A stretch of DNA of 64,000 bases from Marinobacter sediminicola (GCF_031157525.1 NZ_JAVIXR010000004.1:62001-126000), one strand, 5' to 3'. Positions 37,563 to 46,498 are shown, counted from the stretch's first letter. Notes: generated by a model not told the origin, from the sequence alone. A program made the numbers and translations.

Positions 37563-38374
37563 ACTTTTTTCCTCACCCATCCGCTCAAACCTTCACTGAC
37601 CAGAATGATCGCAATAATCATCAGCAAAATGGCAAAGGCGAAATCGTAATCGTAACGTCCGAATGCGTTCATCAGCGTGCCACCGATACCACCGGCACCC
37701 ACAATGCCAACAACGGCCGATGCGCGAAGGTTACTGTCGAGCTGATACATGGATAGCCCGATCTGGCGCGGCATGATCTGTGGGAAAACCCCATAAACCA
37801 GGATTTTCATGTAACCGGCGCCAACAGAACGCATGGCTTCAACCTGGCCCCAATCAATTTCTTCAATCTCTTCTGCCAATAACTTGGCAACGAAGCCGAT
37901 GGAATAGAGAGTCAGGGTAAGAATGCCCGCCATAGGGCCAAAGCCCACCGCCGCAACAAACAAAATGGCGACGATAACCGGGTGAAAGCTGCGGGAGACG
38001 ATAATAAGAGTCCGTCCCAGCAAGTAAACGGGCAGGGGAGCTACGTTACGAGCCGCCATAACCGCAATGGGGATAGACAGGAGAACACCCAGCATGGTCG
38101 CCAAAAATGCGATCTGGAAGCTTTCCTTGAAGCCCGTCCACAGCAGCCCGCCGCGTTCGAAACTGGGAGGGAAAGCGCCGCCAAAAATTTTGCCTGCCCG
38201 AGGCAAGCCTTCAGCGATACGCTGCCAGTCAAAAGGCAGTGTTGAGAATGCCCAGTACAAGTAGGCCAGGGTGATTGCGACCAATCCATAGCGAATCCAG
38301 GGATTTGCTATGAAAGGGGGCTTTTTCCAGACCCTGCCCGGCTGTGCACCGGATGCAGTGTTCCCGGATGTCAT
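37556..38374 (-). CDS. phnE: PhnE-type ABC permease, first
   Basis: 272 aa; the N-terminal 25 residues are cytoplasmic, then six helices. EEIEEIDWGQVEAMRSVGA near 167 is the ATPase-docking loop and DSNLRASAVVGIVGAGGIG near 217 the PhnE signature. The start overlaps the phnC stop by ATGA and the end overlaps the next permease, so the genes are tightly coupled. It works with the second permease, PhnC and PhnD as an importer for an organophosphate or phosphonate-like compound. Confidence 0.9.
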   Translation of the reverse strand: MTSGNTASGAQPGRVWKKPPFIANPWIRYGLVAITLAYLYWAFSTLPFDWQRIAEGLPRAGKIFGGAFPPSFERGGLLWTGFKESFQIAFLATMLGVLLSIPIAVMAARNVAPLPVYLLGRTLIIVSRSFHPVIVAILFVAAVGFGPMAGILTLTLYSIGFVAKLLAEEIEEIDWGQVEAMRSVGAGYMKILVYGVFPQIMPRQIGLSMYQLDSNLRASAVVGIVGAGGIGGTLMNAFGRYDYDFAFAILLMIIAIILVSEGLSGWVRKKVW

Positions 38375-39165
38375 GCCGAAGCCTCCTCAGTTGGGGATGC
38401 AGGCTCACCAGCATCTTCTTCCGGCGACTCAATGCCACCGTAAATGGCATCCAGAGCATCCTGGTTGAAGTCTTTGGGTTCACCGTCAAAAATCATCTGC
38501 CCATGACGCATGCCCACAATACGGTCGGTGTACATACGCGCCTGGGTCACGTTGTGAATGTTGATCAGTACAGGCAAAGACATTTCACTGGCAAGGCTTT
38601 GCAGCAGGCTCATGATCTGCTGTGAGGTTTTCGGGTCCAACGAAGCCGTGGGCTCATCGGCCAAAAGAATTTCGGGCTCTTGCATCAAAGCGCGTACCAC
38701 AGCAACACGCTGGCGTTCACCACCAGACAGCTGGTCGGCACGTTTATCGGCGTAGTGGGCGATACCCACACGCTCCATGAGGCTGAATGCGCGGTCGATA
38801 TCCGATTGTGGAAAGCGACGAGTCAAAGCCTGAAAGAAGGACACATAGCCCAAGCGGCCGGAGAGCACGTTTTCCATAACGGTTAAACGGTCAATCAGGT
38901 TAAAGCCCTGAAACACCATACCGATCCGCCGACGAGAGTGGCGCAGGTCGCTTCCGCGAAGATTGACCAACTCGTGGCCGTTCAGCTTGATCGAACCCGA
39001 CGTTGGCTCGACCAACCGGTTGATGCATCGTAACAAGGTGCTTTTACCTGCACCGGATGCGCCGACGATGGAAACAACACTGCTGCCTTCCACCTTCAGA
39101 TTCAGGCCTTTGAGCACAGGTTCGTTTTGCCCGTAACGTTTTACGAGGTTGGTAATCTCTAACAT
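38371..39165 (-). CDS. phnC: PhnC-type ABC ATPase
   Basis: 264 aa. Walker A GASGAGKSTLL near residue 36, signature LSGGERQRVAVVRAL near 147, Walker B ILLADEPTASLDP near 167. The closest relatives in layout are PhnC ATPases of phosphonate/phosphite importers. The last 20 residues form a proline- and acid-rich tail of unknown role. GGAG lies 8 bases before the ATG. A strong hairpin separates it from phnD upstream. Confidence 0.92.
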   Translation of the reverse strand: MLEITNLVKRYGQNEPVLKGLNLKVEGSSVVSIVGASGAGKSTLLRCINRLVEPTSGSIKLNGHELVNLRGSDLRHSRRRIGMVFQGFNLIDRLTVMENVLSGRLGYVSFFQALTRRFPQSDIDRAFSLMERVGIAHYADKRADQLSGGERQRVAVVRALMQEPEILLADEPTASLDPKTSQQIMSLLQSLASEMSLPVLINIHNVTQARMYTDRIVGMRHGQMIFDGEPKDFNQDALDAIYGGIESPEEDAGEPASPTEEASA

Positions 39166-39181
39166 GTGTTTACTCCGGATA

Positions 39182-39208
39182 GAGCCTCTGGCGCGATGCC
39201 AGAGGCTC
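39182..39208 (-). terminator. intercistronic hairpin between phnD and phnC
   Basis: GAGCCTCTGGC (39182-39192) pairs perfectly with GCCAGAGGCTC (39198-39208) around a 5-base loop. With no T-run it is better read as an RNA-stabilising or attenuating hairpin that keeps binding-protein levels above those of the transporter core. Confidence 0.6.
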
Positions 39209-39217
39209 CTGGGCTAC

Positions 39218-40210
39218 TTATTTAAGGTTATCGCGGGTGTACTGAACGCCATTAGAGGCCTGGATGGTGCGGATGACCTTCCAGTTATCTTTGTAGTTGA
39301 TGGGAATGAACGTTTCGACGCCTTCAAATTCCTCACCGAGCTCAGTGCCGGCAAACTTGAAGGTGTAAAACGCTTCGCGGATCTTCTCAACCAGATCCGG
39401 GTGCAGGTTGTGCGCATAGTTGTACGAGGTAGTCGGGAAGCGATCTGATTCCCAAACCAGACGCACGTCGTCTGTGTCATACAGCCCGCGAGCCGCCATA
39501 CGCTCCACAACTTCTGATGCTACCGGAGCGGCATCATAGTCTTTTGCGACGACACCAAGCATGGACTGGTCGTGGCTACCCGAGAAAGAAATCTCATAGT
39601 CATCCCCAGGAACGATACCCATCTCAGGGAACAGAGCCCGTGGAGCCTGGTTGCCCGAGTTAGACGTTGGGGAAGTGTGAGCGACACGCTTGCCCTTCAG
39701 ATCTTTCATCTCATGAATATCGGAATCAACGTGGGTGAACACCTGCAGCGTGTAACCAAACTGACCTGTTTCTGAACCCATCAGCGCAAACGGAACCGCA
39801 CCGGCCAGGTTAACCGCGAAAGGCGTTGGGCCAGTGGAGAAGCCAGCAATATGCAGACGGCCGCTGCGCATAGCTTCTACTTGAGCTGAGTTGGACTGAA
39901 CGGCAAAGAAGCGAACATCACGGCCAGTTACTTCCGACAGGTGATCGATGAACGGCTGCCAAATATCGGAATAAATGGCGGGGTCTTCAACCGGGGTGTA
40001 GGCAAAAATCAGGGTGTTGGGATCGTTCCACTTGGACTTGTCCGCAGGCAAGTCTGCAACCATGTCGCCATTTTCATCGCAATACAGAGTATCCAGTGCG
40101 CCTCTCTCGCAGTCGGCAAATGCCTGACCGCTGAAACTTGCCATCAAAACGGAAGCCGCTAAGGCAGCAGAGGGCAGTACCCCGGGAAGCTTTTTTTTAT
40201 GGAAATTCAT
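39218..40210 (-). CDS. phnD: PhnD-like periplasmic binding protein
   Basis: 330 aa with a signal peptide (cleavage after AFA-D near 32). The phosphonate-binding protein family is shown by FAYTPVEDPAIYSDIWQPF near 65, FFAVQSNSAQVEAMRSGRL near 95, and HTSPTSNSGNQAPR near 180, the last being the phosphoryl-binding loop. It is the first gene of the operon. ATG 40210 has GGAG at 8 bases; the frame stays open to 40237. The ligand cannot be told: phosphonate, phosphite, or, judging from the GDPD neighbour, a glycerophosphodiester or other phosphate ester. Confidence 0.9.
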   Translation of the reverse strand: MNFHKKKLPGVLPSAALAASVLMASFSGQAFADCERGALDTLYCDENGDMVADLPADKSKWNDPNTLIFAYTPVEDPAIYSDIWQPFIDHLSEVTGRDVRFFAVQSNSAQVEAMRSGRLHIAGFSTGPTPFAVNLAGAVPFALMGSETGQFGYTLQVFTHVDSDIHEMKDLKGKRVAHTSPTSNSGNQAPRALFPEMGIVPGDDYEISFSGSHDQSMLGVVAKDYDAAPVASEVVERMAARGLYDTDDVRLVWESDRFPTTSYNYAHNLHPDLVEKIREAFYTFKFAGTELGEEFEGVETFIPINYKDNWKVIRTIQASNGVQYTRDNLK

Positions 40211-40259
40211 TGTGATTCTCCGTCGGGAGCGGTCCATGCATGGGGTTCCATGCGGTTTT

Positions 40260-40320
40260 ATTGAACATCTGGGAGGGCCGACTCCATTGGTTTATTATTA
40301 CTAGATGTTCAATTGAACAT
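40260..40320 (-). promoter_or_regulatory. palindromic operator candidate upstream of phnD
   Basis: ATGTTCAATTGAACAT at 40305-40320 is a perfect 16-base palindrome, and the half-site ATTGAACAT recurs at 40260-40268. Its form resembles operators of DeoR-family repressors such as GlpR (ATGTTCG...CGAACAT). It lies 95-110 bases before the phnD start, where the promoter must be. The DeoR gene in the same operon is the obvious candidate binder. Confidence 0.65.
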
Positions 40321-40377
40321 GATGATAGCAGTAAACACTGACTAGGCAAGGATGAAAAAGCATGAATGTTGATCGGG

Positions 40378-41166
40378 CTATGGTGGATCAACACGGCGAT
40401 AGAAAGCCTCCAACATGCTGTACATGCCGAAAGCGAACAGCCCGACGGCGATGAACGCCATAAGTGGCGTGCCGAAAGGCTGCTTGCGGAAGGTTGAGAA
40501 CACTTCAGCTATACCGCCGGCCTCGTCCGGATTGACCTGGTAAGCCGCGATAATAAAAAAAGTACCCGTAACGATGAACACTAAGCCACGAACGACCAGG
40601 CCAAATCGGCAGATGGGGTAAGCCCAGCGCTGCGTGCTCTGTGGCATACAAAAATGGCGTTCAAATTTGGCCTTTGCGCCCTTAACGCTGTGCGCTACTC
40701 CGGCGCCGATCATCATCAGCCCAACAGCTCCCACTAACCACTGGCCATAGGGTTGCTTCATGAGCCAGCCGGCAGTGCCGTCAGAACCACTGCCACCGCC
40801 GCTGCCACCCAAGGTAAAGATCAGATTAATGGCAAAGAACGCGAGTAGCAGGTGCGTTGCGGCACTTACGAGCAGGCTGGCCCTGATAATAATGCCTTTA
40901 AAGCTTTTTCCATGGCGGTCGGTGTCTGCGATGGCTTGTATGCAGCGCCATAATGCGTAACCAACAAGGCCGAAGGCCATTGCGCCTAAAAGAATCTCGC
41001 CCAGAGGTGCCGACAACAATCTTTCCAGCGCGCCTTGGCTTCCCGTAGTCTGGCCGCCTCTACCGAGCGCCGACAGAGTGGCAAGGCCTCCGATCAGCAA
41101 ATACACAATCCCGCGGGCGGCGTAGCCAGCTCGAGCAAAAAAAGCGATGGATTCGTCGGGGGGCAT
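40378..41166 (-). CDS. DUF1206 family membrane protein
   Basis: 262 aa with six hydrophobic helices arranged as three repeats of a two-helix unit; each repeat begins with an aromatic-Gly-Tyr-like stretch (AGYAARGIVYLLIGG; RFGLVVRGLVFIVTG), as in DUF1206 proteins. A Gly/Ser-rich loop (GGSGGGSGSDG) lies near 122-132. Function is unknown. GAGGAG lies before the ATG. It is divergent from the 107 aa hypothetical gene. Confidence 0.88.
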   Translation of the reverse strand: MPPDESIAFFARAGYAARGIVYLLIGGLATLSALGRGGQTTGSQGALERLLSAPLGEILLGAMAFGLVGYALWRCIQAIADTDRHGKSFKGIIIRASLLVSAATHLLLAFFAINLIFTLGGSGGGSGSDGTAGWLMKQPYGQWLVGAVGLMMIGAGVAHSVKGAKAKFERHFCMPQSTQRWAYPICRFGLVVRGLVFIVTGTFFIIAAYQVNPDEAGGIAEVFSTFRKQPFGTPLMAFIAVGLFAFGMYSMLEAFYRRVDPP

Positions 41167-41328
41167 TGTTTTGACGGCTCCTCTCGTAACTCGGGCTGTT
41201 GTGCACCTGAACCTTGCTACAGATATATGCAGTCTAGCCTATCAGGCTCGTTGGCGTTCAGCGTGGTTGAGGAAAGTCTCATCAGGTATGCTCGTAAAAC
41301 GCTCACAACCAACTGCAAGATAATCATT

Positions 41329-41652
41329 ATGTCTGTTGATCCCCTGAAAACTCTGGCTGATATGGCCAGTGAAGCACACGCACGAATTCAATCCACGCAT
41401 GAGCACATAAACCCAGTTGTTGAAGTGCGCCGCGGCATGCGCGATGCAGGCATTCCTGCAGATGCAATGACCATCGATTGCCTGCGAACGCGTCGGCGCA
41501 TTACGCTTATTTTGCATGACGAGCAGCCCGGCAAACTCCTCTATCAGTTTATTACCATTGATGAAGAAGTTGGCGAGGGGTTCAAAAGTGTTGATATGGC
41601 GGATGTGAGCGCGGAAACGTTGTTTGAATGGATGCAGGAGTACTTTGGTTGA
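41329..41652 (+). CDS. conserved hypothetical protein
   Basis: 107 aa, soluble, acidic, no recognised domain. The part RRGMRDAGIPADAMTIDCLRTRR then ITLILHDEQPGKLLYQF suggests an alpha-beta protein, and the end SAETLFEWMQEYF is helical. Coding character is supported by the compact, motif-like sequence and by being the only plausible frame here, but the ribosome-binding site is weak. The open frame extends upstream to 41035 across the DUF1206 start, which is not credible. Confidence 0.65.
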   Translation: MSVDPLKTLADMASEAHARIQSTHEHINPVVEVRRGMRDAGIPADAMTIDCLRTRRRITLILHDEQPGKLLYQFITIDEEVGEGFKSVDMADVSAETLFEWMQEYFG

Positions 41653-41724
41653 GCAGTACTCCCGGAGTCTGCCTTCTCAGTGAGCACCGAGAAGGCGAGG
41701 TTCAGTAAGTATTGAAGTTTGAAC

Positions 41725-42219
41725 TTACTGGTATACAACCTCTCTCTTGGAGACCAGGCAGATGTTGTCATTCGTACCCTGAGCTGAGAGATAGATATTC
41801 ACTGTGTCGTCGTCATTTTTAAGAATTAGAGTCTTCTCGTTCATGGTGCCTACATAGGCCCAGTCACCAAACACCTCTTCTCGGGTGAGCATGCAGGATT
41901 TGGCCAAGGCAAAGGTTTCAATATAGGTTGTATCGCACTTGCCTGATGACGTCGGCGCGGCAATCACCGTTACATGGGAATCGCCATCGGAGTAACCCTT
42001 GCTCGACAGGGACGCATAGATACGGTTGTCCGGGTCTTTCGAGTTCCATGTTGAATGGGACGCGTGGCTCTTATCCCCAATAATGAAATCCCCCATCTCT
42101 GCCAGAGGTGCAGCGCATTTTACGACACCATTTTTGACGGCCTGAGACTCGATTACTGTAGTGTCTGCGTGGGCACTCAAAGTAAACAAAACAGACGCGG
42201 CCAAAAGGATTTTTTTCAT
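41725..42219 (-). CDS. secreted hypothetical protein
   Basis: 164 aa with a clear signal peptide (MKKILLAASVLFTLSAHA, cleavage after AHA). The mature protein has four cysteines (VKCAA, GKCDTTY, KSCMLT, NICLVS) that can form two disulfides. No family is recognised. GGAG lies seven or so bases before the ATG. Transcribed alone on the minus strand, downstream of cysK by 149 bp. Confidence 0.7.
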   Translation of the reverse strand: MKKILLAASVLFTLSAHADTTVIESQAVKNGVVKCAAPLAEMGDFIIGDKSHASHSTWNSKDPDNRIYASLSSKGYSDGDSHVTVIAAPTSSGKCDTTYIETFALAKSCMLTREEVFGDWAYVGTMNEKTLILKNDDDTVNIYLSAQGTNDNICLVSKREVVYQ

Positions 42220-42246
42220 TGTGTCTCCAAAAATTGAACTAATCTT

Positions 42247-42309
42247 CGCTTGGGCTAGGCCGGCGTAGCAGCCAGCCGTTTAGGGTTGCGCTAACCCTAG
42301 CCCAAAGCG
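42247..42309. repeat. structured hairpin element with competing stems downstream of cysK
   Basis: CGCTTGGGCTAGG (42247-42259) pairs with CCTAGCCCAAAGCG (42296-42309) with one bulge. Inside, TTAGGGTT (42280-42287) can pair with AACCCTA (42293-42299), which competes for the same right arm. No T-run follows on either strand. It could end or stabilise the cysK transcript. Confidence 0.5.
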
Positions 42310-42368
42310 ATTGGAACCGGAACACGGAACCCGCGGATTTTGCAGTGTTTTACGGGGTAGGGTGCCTT

Positions 42369-43340
42369 TTACTGCACGTTTTCCGTATCGCCAAACTGCT
42401 CAGCAAAGAGGGCGCTGGAGAGGTAGCGCTCGGCCGAATCCGGCAGGATGACCACAATGTTCTTGCCCTTGTGTTCAGGTTGCTGGCCAACACGGACAGC
42501 GGCAACCACTGCCGCACCACAGGAAATGCCACACAGAATGCCTTCTTCCTGCATCAACCGGTGCGCCATGGCCATGGAGTCTTCATTGGTGACCGTTTCC
42601 ACCTGATCAACCATGTCCAAATCAAGGTTTCCAGGCACAAAGCCAGCACCAAGGCCCTGGATTTTGTGCGGTGCCGGCTTGAGGGCTTCGCCATTACGCA
42701 CCTGAGTGATGATAGGTGAGTCAGCAGGCTCAACGGCTACCGTAGTAATAGCCTTGCCCTGGGTGTTCTTGATGTAGCGAGAGACGCCCGTGAGCGTGCC
42801 GCCGGTGCCCACACCCGAAACAAAAATATCCACGGCGCCATCGGTGTCGTTCCAGATTTCAGGACCGGTGGTATCTTCGTGAATTTGTGGATTGGCCGGG
42901 TTGTTGAATTGCTGAGGCAGAAAGTACTTCTCAGGCTCGGCCGCCGCCAGTTCTTCCGCTTTGGCGATCGCGCCAGGCATGCCTTTGGCGGGCTCGGTCA
43001 GCAGCAGGTCAGCACCCAGAGCTTTCAGCACCTTGCGGCGCTCCAAGCTCATGGAAGAAGGCATGGTAAGAACGATTTTGTAGCCTCTGGCCGCCGCCAC
43101 AAAGGCCAAGGCTATACCCGTGTTGCCACTGGTGGGTTCGATAATGGTCATGCCCGGCTTCAGCACCCCCCGCTTCTCGGCATCCAGCACCATGGCCGTG
43201 CCAATTCGGCATTTCACCGAGTAGGCCGGGTTACGGCCTTCAATCTTGGCCCAGATAGTCGCGCCATTATTCACACGGTTAAGCCTCACCAGCGGTGTAT
43301 TGCCAATGGACTGAGAGTTGTCTTCAAAAATGCGGGGCAT
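42369..43340 (-). CDS. cysK: cysteine synthase A
   Basis: A 323 aa PLP enzyme that makes cysteine from O-acetylserine and sulfide, the same length as E. coli CysK. The PLP lysine is in [11 protein letters not shown] near residue 43, the substrate loop [10 protein letters not shown] near 69, the phosphate cradle [10 protein letters not shown] near 177 and the serine near the PLP nitrogen in GISCGAA near 271. AAGGAG precedes the ATG. The DUF3297 gene lies 26 bp downstream in coordinate terms, upstream in transcription, so the two may be cotranscribed. Confidence 0.95.
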   Translation of the reverse strand: MPRIFEDNSQSIGNTPLVRLNRVNNGATIWAKIEGRNPAYSVKCRIGTAMVLDAEKRGVLKPGMTIIEPTSGNTGIALAFVAAARGYKIVLTMPSSMSLERRKVLKALGADLLLTEPAKGMPGAIAKAEELAAAEPEKYFLPQQFNNPANPQIHEDTTGPEIWNDTDGAVDIFVSGVGTGGTLTGVSRYIKNTQGKAITTVAVEPADSPIITQVRNGEALKPAPHKIQGLGAGFVPGNLDLDMVDQVETVTNEDSMAMAHRLMQEEGILCGISCGAAVVAAVRVGQQPEHKGKNIVVILPDSAERYLSSALFAEQFGDTENVQ

Positions 43341-43366
43341 GGGCTATCTCCTTGGCGCCGTGTTGC

Positions 43367-43615
43367 TTAATCGTAGTAGGCTTCAACCTTACCTTTCATG
43401 GTCATCATCAGCGGTTGGCCACGACGGTCCAGTGCCTTGGGGGAGGCGATTTTTATCCACCCTTCACTGATGCAATATTCCTCAACATTGGTGCGCTCTT
43501 TTCCATTCAGCTTGATAGCAATGTCGTGCACGAAAACTTCAGCGACATGGTGCGGGCTGTTGGGGTTTCTTGAAAGACGATCCGGCAGTGCTGGCAAAGA
43601 TGTAGTTTCGCTCAT
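43367..43615 (-). CDS. DUF3297 family protein
   Basis: 82 aa. LPDRLSRNPNSPHHVAEVF, GKERTNVEEYCISEGWIK and the ending KGKVEAYYD match the DUF3297 family, a short conserved proteobacterial protein. No function is known. It directly precedes cysK on the same strand with a 26 bp gap. The ribosome-binding site is weak. Confidence 0.88.
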   Translation of the reverse strand: MSETTSLPALPDRLSRNPNSPHHVAEVFVHDIAIKLNGKERTNVEEYCISEGWIKIASPKALDRRGQPLMMTMKGKVEAYYD

Positions 43616-43706
43616 GATAGTAATCCGCGTTGAATAGGAAAGGGCGCCATTCTAGGCAATATAGATCGGGCGCTCAATAACGGCCGCAGGGTTATTCGCC
43701 CTGCAC

Positions 43707-43886
43707 TTAGTTGCCTTCGCGCCGAGGGCCTGGCTTGAAGAGTTTAAACCAGGCAATTGCGCCTGCTATAGACGCGAGCGCTAGAATTACGAAGAATTCC
43801 TGCGCGTTAAAATCGCCAACCTTGTGCAATAACCCCAGAAACACCAAAAGAAATGTTCCAATGGTGCCAACAATCCTTAAATTCAT
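43707..43886 (-). CDS. small membrane protein
   Basis: 59 aa with two hydrophobic helices (about residues 4-22 and 29-48) and a basic tail ending GPRREGN. Not recognised. ATG 43886 has GAGGAAG six bases upstream, which favours it over an upstream start at 43940. It lies on the same strand as, and 61 bp after, the lipoprotein gene starting at 44364. Confidence 0.6.
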   Translation of the reverse strand: MNLRIVGTIGTFLLVFLGLLHKVGDFNAQEFFVILALASIAGAIAWFKLFKPGPRREGN

Positions 43887-43947
43887 ATTTCTTCCTCGGA
43901 GCTGGAGCAGCCCACTGAGTGTGCTGCGTGCTCCACTCATAGATGGT

Positions 43948-44364
43948 TTATTGTCTTTGGATCAGAACCCGCTGGATAACATGGCCCCAGGTGCGATCTT
44001 TTGCATCGCTGGCATGCTGGTCAGCGCGGCTTAGGGCTTCTGCTTGGCCCGCACTTGATACAAAGGCCGTAAACTGTTTGGTCACGGCCTTATGATAATT
44101 CCTGAAAGCAGCCTCACAGCCCGCTTGGGCGCCCTTGGCAATGTCTGAAGGGGGTGCCGAGCTGATATGGCTGAAGCGATCGGATTCACCGACCATGCAA
44201 TCCTGATACGCCTTGTACTTCTCGTTCAGGTTGGCACTGAGGGCTTTCTTTTCATCGGCGGTCAAATTCGGCGCAGGAGAAAGAGCCGCGCAACTGGTCA
44301 GCGACCCGCACAATGCAACTGCAATGGTAGCGCCCCGCCAACGGGCAGCATTAAAGAAGATCAT
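43948..44364 (-). CDS. hypothetical lipoprotein
   Basis: 138 aa. A lipobox-like SLTSCAA near residue 25 suggests a lipid anchor. The mature part is helical and rich in Ala, Lys and Glu, with two cysteines (DCMVG, AGCEAAF). No family is recognised. ATG 44364 has AGGGTG seven bases upstream; GTG 44373 is an alternative start. Confidence 0.65.
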   Translation of the reverse strand: MIFFNAARWRGATIAVALCGSLTSCAALSPAPNLTADEKKALSANLNEKYKAYQDCMVGESDRFSHISSAPPSDIAKGAQAGCEAAFRNYHKAVTKQFTAFVSSAGQAEALSRADQHASDAKDRTWGHVIQRVLIQRQ

Positions 44365-44403
44365 ACTTGTCACCCTTTTATAATGTGCGTTGAGCCTTGT
44401 AGT

Positions 44404-45489
44404 CTAGCTTTTATAAAGCCGAGCCCGCTTTAATTCCACCTTCACAGGTAAGGGCTCAGAAAAGACGGAAGCCAGCCCGAGTTCTAGGATAAACCCTTTA
44501 AGCTCTGAAGAGCCTGCGTCCACATTTTGATTGATTCGTTGCACCATCCAATAAGGATAGCTCACGTTGTAGCGCGTCTCCGATTCTCCCTCAATCGTTA
44601 ACCTGGCGTCTCCAAGGCGTTGGGGTATCTTATCTTTAGCGGGGTTTTCATCTGCCCAGGATTTCACCCCCTGAATAGCTTGTTCTAACAACGGGGCCTG
44701 CAGTGATGACATTGCCTGCAATACTGGAATCAGTGTGTCAGGTATCTCATCATTTGGGAGCAAGGCTTCACAAGGCTGACCGAACGATCCATGCATTGCC
44801 ATTAGCCACGTATAAAGATGATCGTATTTTTTAATTAAATCTACCGGTTCGGGGTCACGATGCAGGTGGGCGTAGAGCTGGCCATATAGTGCAAAGTCTC
44901 CAATGGTAGGCTGGCCGCCTAATAGAAATTTATGGGGCTGAAAATGTTTGTCCAACAGGGAGAGGATATTTTCAACCGCGACCTCTAACCTAGGCTCCAT
45001 TTTCTTGGTGATGCCCAAAATTGGCAAATAGCCGGACATCTTCCCGGCGAACTTTTTAGCCACAGTGCGCTGAAGGACGCCTGGAAAATAGGGGAGTGCA
45101 TTCTTGCCGAATTCGCCAATGATAAACTTCAAATTACCCTTGTAGTTCCAACGGTAGTGAAGGGAGGCCATGGGTAGCCATTCATCAGCAAACAGCTCCA
45201 CCAACAGGCTGGCAAAGGCTTGCTTTGGCGTTTCTGGAAAAACCGGTTTGAGTCGGTTTTCCGTTTCATAAACATCGATGATATGGCTTGAATCTTGTAG
45301 CACGGAGCCATCGAGCCGAAACACAGTGGGCATTATTATTTTCCCAACGGCAGGCTGCACTTTTCTGAAAAGCGTATGAGCGTTGGGTGGCTTGTAGTCG
45401 TAGGGAATATTTTTGTAGTTGAAATAACTACGCACTTTTGCGGTGTATGGGGAAACATCCCACCCTAAGAGCTGGTCTTTTCTAGCCAT
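44404..45489 (-). CDS. glutathione S-transferase family protein, long form
   Basis: 361 aa, longer than ordinary GSTs (200-220 aa). The N-terminal thioredoxin-like domain begins LLGWDVSPYTAKVRSYF and has the cis-proline strand IIMPTVFRLDGSVLQDSSHI, then a helical C-terminal domain with GGQPTIGDFALYGQLYAH near 190, the usual GST helix. The last 120 residues are an extra domain of unknown role. A plain serine or cysteine in the SPYT position may activate glutathione. Substrate unknown. Confidence 0.85.
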   Translation of the reverse strand: MARKDQLLGWDVSPYTAKVRSYFNYKNIPYDYKPPNAHTLFRKVQPAVGKIIMPTVFRLDGSVLQDSSHIIDVYETENRLKPVFPETPKQAFASLLVELFADEWLPMASLHYRWNYKGNLKFIIGEFGKNALPYFPGVLQRTVAKKFAGKMSGYLPILGITKKMEPRLEVAVENILSLLDKHFQPHKFLLGGQPTIGDFALYGQLYAHLHRDPEPVDLIKKYDHLYTWLMAMHGSFGQPCEALLPNDEIPDTLIPVLQAMSSLQAPLLEQAIQGVKSWADENPAKDKIPQRLGDARLTIEGESETRYNVSYPYWMVQRINQNVDAGSSELKGFILELGLASVFSEPLPVKVELKRARLYKS

Positions 45490-45551
45490 TTTGTTCTCAT
45501 TATTTTATGTTTTTTTGGCCGACGCTAAGCTGACGTTGATTGCGCAATATA

Positions 45552-45884
45552 CTAAATGATTTCTTTTACGATCATGTTGCGAACCAGCTCAACGGCATCT
45601 CGGTCGTTGCCCGCAACCGCCACCCACACCTTGCTTTTGCCTTCTCCCATAGCCAGGCATTTTACGACTACTCGGTTGCCTTTGTAGGTGCCATAAATGC
45701 CGTGCTTGTTCTCGACCTGATTCTCCAGGCCAATCTTTTGCAGGGTAAATGAGCTCTGAATTTCACACGCTGCAGCAGACTTGTCGAGATCTTTGAACCA
45801 GGACCAAAGTTCCGGAGCTTTATCAGGTTCTTGGGCAAAACATGCACCACTGAGCAATACCAATGCCAGAATCCACTTTTTCAT
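45552..45884 (-). CDS. secreted hypothetical protein
   Basis: 110 aa with a signal peptide (MKKWILALVLLSGACFA, cleavage before QEPDK). The mature part contains CEIQSSF and a VVVKCLAMGEGKSKVWVAVAG strand pair. Two mature cysteines could form a disulfide. No family recognised. AAGGA precedes the ATG. Confidence 0.65.
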   Translation of the reverse strand: MKKWILALVLLSGACFAQEPDKAPELWSWFKDLDKSAAACEIQSSFTLQKIGLENQVENKHGIYGTYKGNRVVVKCLAMGEGKSKVWVAVAGNDRDAVELVRNMIVKEII

Positions 45885-45961
45885 ACACGTTCCTTGTCTT
45901 GAAAGTTAGCCTTGTCCCAGGCGTTTAGAATCAACTGCAAGCTGCTCAGGGGTAGATTGTG

Positions 45962-46498
45962 CTAATCCGAACCTATGAACTGAACAATGGGTGATTTCTT
46001 CTCATGGTTTTTAAGCCAGTCTCTCACCTCTACGGCTTTCGCTGCATCGTCTTCACCCACGATTCTTTTTAACCGCTCAACCTTCATGGAGTCCATCCTT
46101 GCCCCTCGCACATTTCTTTGCCATTGGTCGGTAAAAACCTTGGGAAGCTTGTGGGCAAGCTCTAATGACTTGAGTAGCTTCCATTCACTGCCGTCCAGCC
46201 ATGCTTCATCACAAAAGCTACAAAGATCAATACGGTTTTTGTGGTCGCTCGATATAGAGAATTTGGTCATTATTTTGCTGCACTTTGGGCAGCAAAGGGC
46301 GGTTTTGGCATCGCTTTCCACAGTGACATCTGTGTCAACTTCCTCACTCTCGCCGATGGGCTGGTTCCTCTCCGCCCAATCACGATAGTAGAGCAGTGAC
46401 AGCAAAGAGCCCTCACATTCCGGGCACCCCATAACGGGAAGTCCTTCTTCCATTCTCGTAGGCTTCAAATCAATATTTCTACATTTGGGGCACTGCAT
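45962..46498 (-). CDS. zinc-ribbon (TFIIB-type) protein
   Basis: 178 aa. Two CxxC-type zinc ribbons are visible: MQCPKCRN...MGCPECEGS at the start and CCPKCSKIMTKF...LCSFCDEAWLDGSEW in the middle, the second matching zf-TFIIB domains where the C-terminal GEW/GSEW follows the last cysteine pair. The C-terminal 70 residues are helical and charged. It may bind nucleic acid or a protein partner; no function is known. AAGGA precedes the ATG. Confidence 0.8.
   Translation of the reverse strand: MQCPKCRNIDLKPTRMEEGLPVMGCPECEGSLLSLLYYRDWAERNQPIGESEEVDTDVTVESDAKTALCCPKCSKIMTKFSISSDHKNRIDLCSFCDEAWLDGSEWKLLKSLELAHKLPKVFTDQWQRNVRGARMDSMKVERLKRIVGEDDAAKAVEVRDWLKNHEKKSPIVQFIGSD

Noticed and set aside
42247..42309. 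attC-like structure considered here
   Set aside because: The core GTTRRRY and matching R'' boxes are absent in the right positions; only generic hairpins remain.
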